From Myxococcales bacterium (lineage in GTDB: Bacteria; Myxococcota_A; Polyangia; Palsa-1104; JAEUJZ01), in assembly GCA_016794505.1 (NCBI GenBank), contig JAEUJZ010000013.1, positions 124,001 through 188,000 of the forward strand: a stretch of 64,000 nt of DNA, read 5' to 3'. A program made the translations under genes and the position numbers. Position 1 is the first letter of the stretch. The number at the start of each line of letters is the position of its first letter. Below the pieces are notes generated by a model. That model ran no database searches and was not told the DNA's origin. It worked only from the letters and a program-made list of their open reading frames with translations. Of this stretch, positions 49,440 to 57,898 are shown piece by piece.

Positions 49440-50963
49440 GTGACCGCTTCACCAGAAACCTATGACTACATCGTTGTTGGGGCCGGCTCGGCCGGATGTG
49501 TGCTGGCTGCGCGGCTGTCAGAACAACCGCACACACGCGTGCTGCTGCTCGAAGCAGGCGGTACCGATGATCTGCCCGATGTGCAGGATCCGCTGAAGTG
49601 GACTTCGCTTTTCTATGGCGATCTCGACTGGTGCTTCAACACCGTGCCGCAAAAAGGCTGCAGCGGCCGCGTCGTCCACTGCCCGCGCGGCAAGATGCTG
49701 GGTGGCTGTCACAGTCATAACGCCAACGCCTGGGTACACGGCCACGCCGCCGACTATGACCACTGGGCCTATCTGGGCAACGCGGGCTGGGACTATCGCA
49801 GCATGCTGTCCGTGCTCAAGCGCCTTGAGTCTTGGTCCGGCGGGCCGAGCGAGTATCGCGGCGGCAGCGGTCCGATTCCGGTCTCTCCTCCCGTCGATCC
49901 CAACCCCATCGCGCAGGCGCTGGTCGAAGGGGCCAAGTCTGTCGGTCTGCCCTACATCGACGACAACAACAGCGGGCGCATGGAAGGCGTCAGCTACTTC
50001 AACATGACCATCCAGGATGGCCTGCGCTTCAGCGTCACCAAGGCGTATCTGCGCCCGGCGCTGTCCCGGCCCAACCTGACGGTGCTGACGCGGGCCATGA
50101 CGCACCGCCTGCGCTTTTTAGGCACGCACTGTACGGGCGTCGAATTCGTCCACGAAGGCGCGCTGAAGTTCGTGCAAGCCAGTCGCGAAGTGATCCTCAG
50201 CGCGGGTGCCATCAACTCGCCGCAGCTTCTGTTGCTGTCGGGTGTTGGTCCGGCGGCGGACCTGGCAGAACTGGGCATTCCTGTCGTCGCAGACCTGCCG
50301 GGTGTGGGCAAGAACCTGCAAGATCACATCCTGCTTGCTGGCATCAACTACGAGTGCAACGGGGACCTGCCGACGCCGCGCAACAACGCAGCCGAAAGCA
50401 CGCTGTGGTGGAAGTCGAGCTCGCGCCTCTACTCTCCTGATCTGCAGCCCGTGATCATCGAAGTGCCCTTCGTCACGCCAGAGCTCGCCAGCCACGTGCC
50501 GCCCAACTCGTATGCCATCGCACCGGGCCTGGTGCGTCCGGCTTCGCGCGGCTCGGTCAAGCTGCGGACCGCCGATCCCACCGCCGCCCCGCTTATCGAC
50601 ATGAACTATCTCGGCGTCGATGCCGACATGCAGGCCCTGCTCACTGCCGTCGAGCTATGCCGCGAGATCGGTGGCTCGCAGGCCTTTGCCCCCTTCCGCA
50701 AGCGCGAGATCATGCCCGGCAAGCTCGGCCGCACCGACATGATGGAGTTTATTCGCCAGAGCACGACGACGTTCTTCCACCCGGCCGGCTCATGCAAGAT
50801 GGGCATCGATGCCGAAGCCGTCGTCAGCCCCGAGCTCAAGGTGCATGGCCTGCGTGGCCTGCGCGTAGCCGACGCGTCGATCATGCCGACCGTCACCACG
50901 GGCAACACCAACGCCCCCTCGATCGCGATCGGTGCCCGCTGCGCCGACATGATCCTCGGCTAG
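49440..50963 (+). CDS. GMC-family FAD oxidoreductase (choline dehydrogenase-like)
   Basis: The 507-residue protein starts with GTG at 49440 after the ribosome site CAGGGGG. The N-terminal FAD motif is YIVVGAGSAGCVLAARLSE, followed by VLLLEAGG. The GMC signature blocks are CPRGKMLGGCHSHNANAWVHG and the VILSAGAINSPQLLLLSGVGP region. The catalytic His is in TTFFHPAGSCKMG and the second His/Asn position in VTTGNTNAPSIAIGARCADMI. The family oxidises primary or secondary alcohols (choline, sugars, aliphatic or aromatic alcohols). There is no signal peptide. No betaine-aldehyde dehydrogenase or transporter is adjacent, so choline as substrate is not supported. It stands alone between divergent and convergent neighbours. 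Confidence 0.92.
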   Translation: MTASPETYDYIVVGAGSAGCVLAARLSEQPHTRVLLLEAGGTDDLPDVQDPLKWTSLFYGDLDWCFNTVPQKGCSGRVVHCPRGKMLGGCHSHNANAWVHGHAADYDHWAYLGNAGWDYRSMLSVLKRLESWSGGPSEYRGGSGPIPVSPPVDPNPIAQALVEGAKSVGLPYIDDNNSGRMEGVSYFNMTIQDGLRFSVTKAYLRPALSRPNLTVLTRAMTHRLRFLGTHCTGVEFVHEGALKFVQASREVILSAGAINSPQLLLLSGVGPAADLAELGIPVVADLPGVGKNLQDHILLAGINYECNGDLPTPRNNAAESTLWWKSSSRLYSPDLQPVIIEVPFVTPELASHVPPNSYAIAPGLVRPASRGSVKLRTADPTAAPLIDMNYLGVDADMQALLTAVELCREIGGSQAFAPFRKREIMPGKLGRTDMMEFIRQSTTTFFHPAGSCKMGIDAEAVVSPELKVHGLRGLRVADASIMPTVTTGNTNAPSIAIGARCADMILG

Positions 50964-50981
50964 CCCTGCCACTTCACCCCC

Positions 50982-51004
50982 GCGAGCGCCGCTCGGACGC
51001 TCGC
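50982..51004. terminator. Possible hairpin between convergent genes
   Basis: GCGAGCG pairs perfectly with CGCTCGC around a 9-nt loop, midway between the GMC oxidoreductase stop and the SPFH lipoprotein stop. No T tract follows on either strand. Confidence 0.35.
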
Positions 51005-51039
51005 CCTCCCCTGCCCTCGCTCCCCCTGCCCCGGTTTGC

Positions 51040-52080
51040 CTATTCGTCGTCGCTGCTGCTGCGCTTGCTGCTGCGCGTCGACTCTTGCGCAAGGATCGAT
51101 TCCAGCATGCGGTTCAGATCGAGCTTCTGCAGCGAGGCGCCGTTGCCGGCCGGAACGATCATGATCGGCTTGCCTTGCAGCGCATCGGCGATGCGCAGCT
51201 TGACCGCGGTCCGCCCACCGGCACCGGCCATGGCTTTGTTCTGTTTCTCCATCGACTTGGCCCGCGCCGTCGCCTCGGCCAGGATGGCCTTGGCTTCGCG
51301 TTCTTTTTCATAGAAGTCGCGGTCCGCGCTGATGCGAATCTGCTCGGCTTCGCCCTTGGCTTTGGCCACTTGCGCTTGCACATCGCCCTTGGCCTTTTCC
51401 AGGTTGCGCTGCGCTTCGGCTTCGGCGGCCTGCGCTTCGCTCTTTAGGCGCTCGGCATTCTGCTCGGCCAGCTTGCGGTCTTGGATGACCTTTTGGTACT
51501 CGGCGTTGAACGTGTGCTCGCCAAGCAGCATCTGCTCGACGATGATGCCCTCGGGCCCAAGCTCGCTGCGCAGCTTTTCGAGCGCCTTCTGCGCTTTCTG
51601 AAAGCGCTTCTCGGACACATAGAATTCTTCCGAGTGAAGCTCGTTCAAGACGTCGCGCACGTAGGTACGGCAAGCCGGACGCACCAGCTTTTCTTTGATC
51701 TCGACGGTCGATCGCCCGACGCGCTGCAAAAGGTGCGGAGCCTTTTCCGGCTCGATGCGCCAAGCCACGGTGACGTTGACGCGGATGTCGTTGCCATCGG
51801 TGGTCTTGAACTCGATGGCATCGTCGCCTTGCCGATCACCGCGGTTGATCGCCGACGTCATCTCAAGGTTCTGCAGCTTGATGTCAAACGTCGCCCAGTC
51901 CGAAAGGAATGGCGCAAAGAAGTACGTCGCGCCGGGCGGATAAATGTGGGGATCGATGCCCGCTCCAAAGATCTTTTTGGTGCGAACGCCGACCTCGGTG
52001 CTGTCTGTCGAATACGCCGTGCAACCCGACAGTGCAGCGACGGCAACAAGGACGGCCACACCCTGCCATGTACGCTTCAT
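51040..52080 (-). CDS. SPFH/band-7 lipoprotein (prohibitin-like)
   Basis: The 346-residue protein has a lipoprotein signal ending in ALSGC-TAYS. The SPFH domain (about 25-200) includes STEVGVRTKKIFGAGIDPHIYPPG, FDIKLQNLEMT, KTTDGNDIRVNVTVAWRI, and VRDVLNELHSEEFYVSEKRFQKAQKALEKL. A long charged coiled coil (about 205-290; RLKSEAQAAEAEAQRNLEKAKGDVQAQVAKAKGEAEQI) follows, then MIVPAGNGASLQKLDLNRMLESIL and a Ser/Arg tail. Prohibitin-like proteins form ring or cage assemblies that organise membranes and proteases. Its ATG overlaps the stop of the upstream SPFH gene (ATGA), so the two products are made together and may form a hetero-oligomer. Confidence 0.9.
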   Translation of the reverse strand: MKRTWQGVAVLVAVAALSGCTAYSTDSTEVGVRTKKIFGAGIDPHIYPPGATYFFAPFLSDWATFDIKLQNLEMTSAINRGDRQGDDAIEFKTTDGNDIRVNVTVAWRIEPEKAPHLLQRVGRSTVEIKEKLVRPACRTYVRDVLNELHSEEFYVSEKRFQKAQKALEKLRSELGPEGIIVEQMLLGEHTFNAEYQKVIQDRKLAEQNAERLKSEAQAAEAEAQRNLEKAKGDVQAQVAKAKGEAEQIRISADRDFYEKEREAKAILAEATARAKSMEKQNKAMAGAGGRTAVKLRIADALQGKPIMIVPAGNGASLQKLDLNRMLESILAQESTRSSKRSSSDDE

Positions 52081-53111
52081 TTGGCCACCTCGAACTGACG
52101 CAGCATATCGTTGATGTTGAGCGGGTTCGTCGCGCCCGGTCCGCTCGACGGCACGATGATGACCTTCACGCCCTTTAACAGATCGGCCAAGCGGCGACCC
52201 ACCAAGGCCTGCGCGCCCGCGCCTTCCAGCGCACGGTTTTCAAGCTCGGTGCCGGTCGCCTGCGCAGTCTTTACCAGCAGATCCGCTTCCGCGGTCTTGG
52301 TGCGCTGATACAGCCGGGCATCCGACAAGATCTGCGCCACCTGCTGATGTCCTTTTTCCAGCTCGACTTGCACCTTGGCTTGCCCGGTCGAGACCGTCTC
52401 GCGCTTCAGTGCTTCTTCCTTGGCGGCCACGCTCTCGGCCTGGTTCTTGTAGACCATCTGGTCCTGGATCTTCCGCTGCTCGATCTGGTGCTGATAGGCC
52501 TCGTCGTATGTGATGCGGCGGACCAAGACCTTGACCAGCTCAATTCCTTTTTCTTCAAACTCTGGCTTGAGCGCGTTGAACGCGATCTGCGCCTGCTTGA
52601 TGCGCTTGGGACCCTGATAAAACTCTTCCGAATTCAGCTCGCCCAGCGCCTGACGCAGCGCCTTGTCGGATCGCGGAATCACGACAGAGTCTTCAAACAG
52701 CTTGCCGGGACCGACCTTGGTGATCAGCAAATAGGGATCCTGCACGCGATACAGCACCGTCGCATCCACCGTCACGCGATAGCCATCCGATGTCTGGATA
52801 CGAATTGCCTCGGTGCTGCGCCCTTCCTTGGTGTGCTCGCCCGAAGCGGTCATATCCAGACTTTGGATCTCGGTAGGAAAGACATGCACGCGCTCATAGC
52901 CGGGTACCACCAAGTGTGTGCCCGTCCAGACCGGCGCCTTGCGAATGCCCGAGCCGCCGCCGTAATAGACTTGGCGAATGCCGATCTCCGTTGGTCCGAC
53001 ATAGACGGTGGCGCAAGACGCAAGCCAATAGCCGCCGAGAAAGACGACCAACGGAATCATCACGTAGCGTCGCCACAGAAGAAACTTCAGGACCTTAACC
53101 AGCGTTTCCAT
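52077..53111 (-). CDS. SPFH/band-7 membrane protein (prohibitin-like)
   Basis: The protein has 344 residues from the ATG at 53111, preceded by AAAGGA; upstream frame is shadow. An N-terminal transmembrane segment (YVMIPLVVFLGGYWLASCA) anchors the SPFH domain (about 30-215): ATVYVGPTEIGIRQVYYGGG, IQTSDGYRVTVDATVLYRVQDPYLLI, LRQALGELNSEEFYQGPKRIKQAQIAFNAL. A coiled coil (225-300) and a C-terminal GVKVIIVPSSG patch end it. WLASC could also be read as a lipobox. It is paralogous to the next gene and overlaps it by 4 bp (ATGA) and the preceding gene by 17 bp, so all three form one translationally coupled operon. Confidence 0.9.
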   Translation of the reverse strand: METLVKVLKFLLWRRYVMIPLVVFLGGYWLASCATVYVGPTEIGIRQVYYGGGSGIRKAPVWTGTHLVVPGYERVHVFPTEIQSLDMTASGEHTKEGRSTEAIRIQTSDGYRVTVDATVLYRVQDPYLLITKVGPGKLFEDSVVIPRSDKALRQALGELNSEEFYQGPKRIKQAQIAFNALKPEFEEKGIELVKVLVRRITYDEAYQHQIEQRKIQDQMVYKNQAESVAAKEEALKRETVSTGQAKVQVELEKGHQQVAQILSDARLYQRTKTAEADLLVKTAQATGTELENRALEGAGAQALVGRRLADLLKGVKVIIVPSSGPGATNPLNINDMLRQFEVAK

Positions 53112-53757
53112 TCCATTCCTTTTTTTGCGGCAGGGCGGCCTGTGCGGCCGATCCTTCCGTCTGTTTTGTGCGGCGATCTTCCGACGGAAGATGACCAGGC
53201 AGAGCCGGCGTGAAAAGCGGAGGCAGCGGCAAGGTTCGCCCCGCTTCATCCAAATCCATCAGCAAGAGCCCCAGACCCAGCCGATGCTGTCGCAGTCGCA
53301 GGCTTTGATACAGGTCGGGCAGCCATGGCGTAAGCAGGGGCGCGACGATGGCCAGGGCAAACGGCACCCACTTTTCCCAGATCGGAATGAACGGAGCCCA
53401 GACGATAAACAGCCCCAGCGCAAAGAACAGCGCCGCGTACGACAGGCGGTTGTACAGAGCCCCGCGCGTCTGTTGTCGCTCGATCTGGTTTTGCTGCTGC
53501 GCCAGCTTGGCATAGCGCGGAATCAGGACCTGCTCGACTTCGCGGGTGTACAGCGCAAGCTGCGCTTCCGATTCGGACCCTGCTTCCCCTTGGTATTCGG
53601 AATAAAGCTCTGGCAAGCGCAGGCGCACGCGGGCCGCGCACTGCTCGACAGTCTGCGCGGCATCCGCCGTCTCGGAAAAGCCGGGCCGCACCCGCTCTAG
53701 ATCCGCGATCAAGGCACTGGCCAGCGCGCCAAGCTCGGTGGTGGGTCGGTAGCTCAA
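53095..53757 (-). CDS. Membrane protein of unknown function, first gene of the SPFH operon
   Basis: The product is about 220 residues if it starts at the TTG at 53757 (LSYRPTTELGALASALIADLERVRPGF); the start is uncertain. The frame is open to 54015, but the extra sequence is Arg/Ser-rich and overlaps mnmA on the other strand, so it is probably not translated; an in-frame ATG at 53916 is the main alternative. A helical region with acidic residues comes first, then a Gln-rich helix (LAQQQNQIERQQTRG), two transmembrane helices (LSYAALFFALGLFIVWAPFIPIW and WVPFALAIVAPLLTPWL) and a Pro-rich cytoplasmic tail. No family recognised. Overlap with the SPFH gene suggests it assists the SPFH complex. Confidence 0.65.
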   Translation of the reverse strand: MSYRPTTELGALASALIADLERVRPGFSETADAAQTVEQCAARVRLRLPELYSEYQGEAGSESEAQLALYTREVEQVLIPRYAKLAQQQNQIERQQTRGALYNRLSYAALFFALGLFIVWAPFIPIWEKWVPFALAIVAPLLTPWLPDLYQSLRLRQHRLGLGLLLMDLDEAGRTLPLPPLFTPALPGHLPSEDRRTKQTEGSAAQAALPQKKEWNGNAG

Positions 53758-53914
53758 GGGCTTCAGTGTATCGCACTTTGCGCGCTGCGATCGATGGCTC
53801 AGACGGGAATAGGACCCGCCCCCAGGGGAACGGCTCGGCTGGCAGCGCAGATCGTACGAGCGTCGACTGGCTGCCGCTTGTCTCTGTCCATGGGCTGCGG
53901 CATGCTGCGCGCTC

Positions 53915-55045
53915 ATGAGTGACTCCGCTCCCATTGTCGTGGCGCTCTCAGGTGGCGTGGACAGCGCGACCTGCGCCGGTCTGCTCGTCGAAGCGGGCGA
54001 GCGAGTCGTCGGCATCTCGATGCGCCTGTACTCGGCAGGCAGCGCCGCAGCCGAAGGCGGACGCTGCTGTGGTCCCCGCGACCTGGAAGACGCCCGCGCC
54101 GTCTGCAGCCACCTGGGAATTCCGTTTTACGTCGCGAACTATGAAGAAGACTTTCGCCGCGCCGTCATGGACGACTTCGCCGCGACCTATCGAGAAGGCA
54201 AGACGCCCAACCCCTGCGTACGCTGCAACCAGCACATCAAGTTCACGCCGCTTCTGCAGCGGGCCCGCGCGCTGGGAGCCCGCGCCCTGGCCACCGGGCA
54301 CTATGCCCGGATCGAGACAGACAGCGACGGCACGCCGCGTCTGTTGCGCGGAGTCGATGCCAGCAAAGATCAGTCGTACTTCCTGTTTGCGATGCCAAAT
54401 GAAGCGCTGTCCTTTGTCCGCTTTCCCTTGGGCGGCATGACCAAGGAAGAAGTCCGCGTCCACGCCAAGCGCCTGGGACTGCCCAACGCCGACAAGCACG
54501 AATCGCAAGAAGTCTGCTTCGTTCCCGACGGTGACTATGCCCACTTTATCGAGCGCTATGTACCGGCCGCGACGCTTTCTGAACGCGCCACGACGCCTGA
54601 TGCGACCACGCTTGCCGGAGAGCTCGTCGACGAAGAAGGCGCCGTGATCGGTGAGCACGCCGGCATTCATCGCTATACCGTGGGTCAGCGCCGCGGGCTG
54701 GGGGGCGATGTGGCAGCGGCCAGCGATGGCGAGCCGCGCTATGTCATTCGCATCGACGCGCTGACGCGTCGCATTCACGTCGGACGCAAAGAGGCGCTCT
54801 TGCGCAAGGAAGCGCTGGTCAGCGAGCCGCACTGGCTGGGCTCGATTCCACAGACCGGCACCGAGATCGAAGCCGCTGTGCAGATCCGCTATCGCCGCAA
54901 GCCGCAAGAAGCGCGGCTGCGCGTTCGCGAAGACGGCCAGGTGGCGGTTCACTTCGTGGCTCCCGAGCACGCCATTACGCCAGGCCAAGCAGCCGTCTTC
55001 TATCAAGGCGATCGCGTCCTTGGTGGCGGCTTCCTGGCGGCTTAG
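53915..55045 (+). CDS. mnmA: tRNA-specific 2-thiouridylase MnmA
   Basis: The 376-residue cytoplasmic enzyme thiolates U34 of Lys, Glu and Gln tRNAs, using ATP and sulfur from a persulfide relay. The PP-loop is ALSGGVDSAT at 10-19. The two catalytic cysteines are visible: C101 in TPNPCVRCN and C201 in ESQEVCFVPDGDY. Other family blocks are ATGHYARIE, SKDQSYFLF, KRLGLPNADK and the C-terminal YTVGQRRGLG. Length is normal. It starts in a short window shared with the divergent membrane-protein gene, and its last 4 bp overlap the convergent kinase gene. Confidence 0.95.
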   Translation: MSDSAPIVVALSGGVDSATCAGLLVEAGERVVGISMRLYSAGSAAAEGGRCCGPRDLEDARAVCSHLGIPFYVANYEEDFRRAVMDDFAATYREGKTPNPCVRCNQHIKFTPLLQRARALGARALATGHYARIETDSDGTPRLLRGVDASKDQSYFLFAMPNEALSFVRFPLGGMTKEEVRVHAKRLGLPNADKHESQEVCFVPDGDYAHFIERYVPAATLSERATTPDATTLAGELVDEEGAVIGEHAGIHRYTVGQRRGLGGDVAAASDGEPRYVIRIDALTRRIHVGRKEALLRKEALVSEPHWLGSIPQTGTEIEAAVQIRYRRKPQEARLRVREDGQVAVHFVAPEHAITPGQAAVFYQGDRVLGGGFLAA

Positions 55046-57039
55046 GGTGCTGATGCAGCCTTCTTGCTGAGCGTCGCGATCGTCGTCTGCAACAGGTCGT
55101 CTTTGCGCAGGCATGCCCAGCAGTCGAGCAGACCATACGGCCCGCAGTTGCGCGGCGACAGCAGGGACTTCAAGTGCGGCAGAAGACGGGCATCTCCAGC
55201 CTGCGCAGCGCGCGGCAAGAGCCCGCGTTTCTCTTCGCAGGCCTCGCTGAAACGAAGCTCGATGGCGATCTGCGTCGCGGGCGAAGCGAGTGCCCGCACC
55301 TGCGGCTTGGACAAGCTCTCGCGGAATCGCGCTTTCAAGCGAATCGGTCCGGGCCGCACGGCCAGCGCATACAGCACATCGATCCCCGCTGTGCCAAAAC
55401 CCGTTTCAAGCAGCTGCAGCGCTGTGTCGACGGTGTCCGGTGTACTCAGCGCGATCAGGCAGGCCTGCTGCACTTCCCCTTGGCCAACGCTGCCAGGGCT
55501 CTCACTGGCCGCTTTCGCTAACCAGCGCAGCGCCTCGATCCCTTGCTGCTGCGCCAAGAACGACATGGCCAGCGTGCGCTTTGCTGCGGGATCGTTTGGG
55601 TACTTGTTCACCAGCGACAGCAGCGCGGGAATGCCCTCGTTCAGCGCCTGCTGCCGCTCGCCCGCGGGGGCTCGTTGACTCACCGGAACGGCCTTCGCTG
55701 CGACAGAGCTCGGACGCGGCTTGGTGGGCTGCCCAGCGCGCAGAATCCATATCGTCACGATCAGCGACAGCGCAAGCGGCACCGACAAAAGATACGGGCG
55801 CTTCTGCAAGGCCAACGGCAGGTGTCGCGCTGCTTGCTTCAAGACAAGACCCAGGCGGCTTGCCGCCAAGCGCATCCGTAGCTCGCTGACCTTGGTCAGC
55901 CACGAGTCTTGATCCGGGCTCTGGGCGGCAGCCGACTCGTTCCCTGCGCTGGGGCCGGCAAGCGGCGGCGGGGTCGGAACCGACGCCTCTTGAGCCCCTG
56001 CAAGAACGGGAGCCACCGCATGCTTCGCGTCCTTCGCGGATCCCCCAGGCATCGACGCTGGCGTGGCAGAGGCCGCCGTCTGCGCCGACGACTCTCCACC
56101 GGCCGCCAAGCCAAGCTGTGCGCGAGCTTCTTTGAGCGCCGCGAGCAGCGCCGTCGCATTGGGATAGCGATTCTCGGGCGGCTTTTCGGTCAAGCGCATC
56201 ACGATGGCTTCCAGCGCCGCTGGCACAGAGACCGCTGGAGCGATCTGCTTCATCGGCGGCGTCGGAGTTGCGAGCTGGTGGCTGATGACCATCAGCGTCG
56301 ACTTGGCGGCGATCGGATGAACCCCGGCCAGCATCTCGTACAGCACCAGCCCCAGCGAGTACAGGTCGGATCGACCGTCGGTGGTGCCCCCCACGCACTG
56401 CTCGGGAGGCATGTAGCGCGGCGTGCCAAAGATCGATCCGGTCTGCGTCACCAGCTTGTTGCCAGTGAGCCCCTCGGGTCGCGCTTCGCCGGCTGGCACC
56501 ACTTTGGCCAACCCGAAGTCCAGCACCTTCACGAAGTCGGGATCGCCCGGCCGCGCCACCAGCATGATGTTTTCTGGCTTCAGGTCGCGGTGGATCACGC
56601 CCAGCTGATGCGAACGCTCTAGTGCGCTCGCCACCTGCTCGATGATGTGAATTGCTCGCAGCGCAGGCATCGGGCCGGCGCCAAGAACATCGCGCAGCCG
56701 CTTTCCTTCCAGGTATTCCAGGGCCAGAAAAAACTGACCGTTTTCTGCTCGGCCAAAGTCGGTGGCGGCCGTGATGTTCGGGTGCTCGACGTGCGCCGCA
56801 GCAATCGCTTCGCGTTCGAAGCGCGCGACGAGCTCTGGGTTCTGCGAGGTCTCAGGATGCAGGACCTTGATCGCCACCCGCTTGCGAATGCCGACGTGCT
56901 GCGCCAGATACACGGCGCCCATGCCGCCTTCGCCAAGCAGGGCCTCGATCTTGTAACGACCGGCCAGCGTGGTCCCGACCAGCGACTCCACGGGGATCGT
57001 TGGGGATTCGTCTGGACGATGTTTGGGTGGCGAAGACAT
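55042..57039 (-). CDS. Membrane Ser/Thr protein kinase with C-terminal repeat domain
   Basis: The 665-residue protein has an intact kinase domain (about 28-300): GEGGMGAVY loop, K58 in VAIKVLH, catalytic D152 in IHRDLKPEN, D174 in LDFGLAK and PPEQCV as APE motif. A Pro/Ala-rich linker leads to one transmembrane helix (LLSVPLALSLIVTIWILRAG). The C-terminal 200 residues (GIPALLSLVNKYPNDPAAKRTLAMSFLAQQQG, RWLAKAASESPGSVGQGEVQQ and several Cys near the end, NCGPYGLLDCWACL) look like a helical repeat domain outside the cytoplasm. It follows a TPR lipoprotein gene by 112 bp on the same strand; both proteins end in similar helical repeats. Confidence 0.9.
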   Translation of the reverse strand: MSSPPKHRPDESPTIPVESLVGTTLAGRYKIEALLGEGGMGAVYLAQHVGIRKRVAIKVLHPETSQNPELVARFEREAIAAAHVEHPNITAATDFGRAENGQFFLALEYLEGKRLRDVLGAGPMPALRAIHIIEQVASALERSHQLGVIHRDLKPENIMLVARPGDPDFVKVLDFGLAKVVPAGEARPEGLTGNKLVTQTGSIFGTPRYMPPEQCVGGTTDGRSDLYSLGLVLYEMLAGVHPIAAKSTLMVISHQLATPTPPMKQIAPAVSVPAALEAIVMRLTEKPPENRYPNATALLAALKEARAQLGLAAGGESSAQTAASATPASMPGGSAKDAKHAVAPVLAGAQEASVPTPPPLAGPSAGNESAAAQSPDQDSWLTKVSELRMRLAASRLGLVLKQAARHLPLALQKRPYLLSVPLALSLIVTIWILRAGQPTKPRPSSVAAKAVPVSQRAPAGERQQALNEGIPALLSLVNKYPNDPAAKRTLAMSFLAQQQGIEALRWLAKAASESPGSVGQGEVQQACLIALSTPDTVDTALQLLETGFGTAGIDVLYALAVRPGPIRLKARFRESLSKPQVRALASPATQIAIELRFSEACEEKRGLLPRAAQAGDARLLPHLKSLLSPRNCGPYGLLDCWACLRKDDLLQTTIATLSKKAASAP

Positions 57040-57070
57040 GACGCAGGCTCTGGCGCTGCGTGATCTCCCA

Positions 57071-57102
57071 CGCGAGATAGCCAGAGTCTGGCTATTTTCG
57101 CG
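57071..57102. terminator. Inverted repeat between lipoprotein and kinase genes
   Basis: ATAGCCAGA and TCTGGCTAT form a perfect inverted repeat with one central base; the outer CGCGA/TCGCG arms extend it to 32 bp with a small internal loop. On the plus strand it is followed by TTTT, but no plus-strand gene is upstream. It lies between two minus-strand genes, so it may attenuate the lipoprotein transcript or be an operator for the kinase gene. Confidence 0.45.
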
Positions 57103-57151
57103 CAGCGCTGGGGCTGCCCACCAGCAAAAGATGCAGCCTCGGCAAAGGCGC

Positions 57152-57817
57152 CTACTTTAGGCTGCGCAGGATCGCATCGGCGCGCTCTTTGACCTGCCCA
57201 CGCCAGTCGCCGTACAGCACCTCTTCCAAGTACGGCGCCGCGGGAAGCCCAATGTCTTGACTAAGAAAGCGAGCCACCTGCCGATGATCGCTGTCGTTGC
57301 CTAGCCCACCCACAGCCGCACGAATCAGAAATGGGCTCTCGCGCAGCTCTGGATCGATGGCGATGGCCCTGCGAAAGGCCTTCAGTCCGTCGCTGACCCA
57401 GAGTTTGGAAAAGTACACCTGCCCCATCAGATACGGAAGCTCGGCATTGCTTCCATGCTTGCCCGCAAGGCGCTGCAGTTCTTTGAGGATGCGGCTCGAA
57501 CTCTCGCCTGCGAGCAGGCGCTGCTTCACCGCAGCCACGTCCGCCGGATCGCTCTCCGGTGGGCGGAAGCTCGCAAGCAGCGCCGCAGAAGGCTTGGCTG
57601 GCTCGCTGAGATCGATGTGTGGCGGCGGCGGCACTCCCGGTGTCGCCGCGGGGCCGGCTGCCTCGTTCCTGCTCGCTGCACTCGTTGCGGAAGCCTGTAC
57701 CGTGTCCGCAGGCTCGGCGGCCGACGTACCTTCTTTGGGATCAGGCTGCGGCTTGGAACACGCCGCCATCCCCAGCCAATAGCCGACCGCAAGCACCGTG
57801 CAGACCGTCGCGCGCAC
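57152..57817 (-). CDS. TPR lipoprotein of unknown function
   Basis: The 221-residue protein starts with GTG; no strong ribosome site is seen. The signal peptide (VCTVLAVGYWLG) ends in a lipobox-like MAAC-S. A Pro/Ala/Thr-rich spacer of about 55 residues leads to a compact helical domain: AVKQRLLAGESSSRILKELQRLAGKHG, ELPYLMGQVYFSKLWVSDGLKAFRRAIAIDPE (TPR) and APYLEEVLYGDWRGQVKERADAILRSL. It probably resides in the envelope and lies upstream of a membrane kinase gene whose extracytoplasmic domain has similar helices, so the two could interact. Confidence 0.75.
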   Translation of the reverse strand: MRATVCTVLAVGYWLGMAACSKPQPDPKEGTSAAEPADTVQASATSAASRNEAAGPAATPGVPPPPHIDLSEPAKPSAALLASFRPPESDPADVAAVKQRLLAGESSSRILKELQRLAGKHGSNAELPYLMGQVYFSKLWVSDGLKAFRRAIAIDPELRESPFLIRAAVGGLGNDSDHRQVARFLSQDIGLPAAPYLEEVLYGDWRGQVKERADAILRSLK

Positions 57818-57898
57818 GGATCTAGCGTATCAAAGTCTGCCCTCGGACCGGCGGGCTCGTTTGCCTACGTCGGCAGCGCGCAGCCAGGGGCCGGCTGC

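Noticed and set aside
49440..50963. Choline dehydrogenase betA
   Set aside because: The GMC family is certain, but there is no betaine pathway gene nearby and family members have many alcohol substrates.
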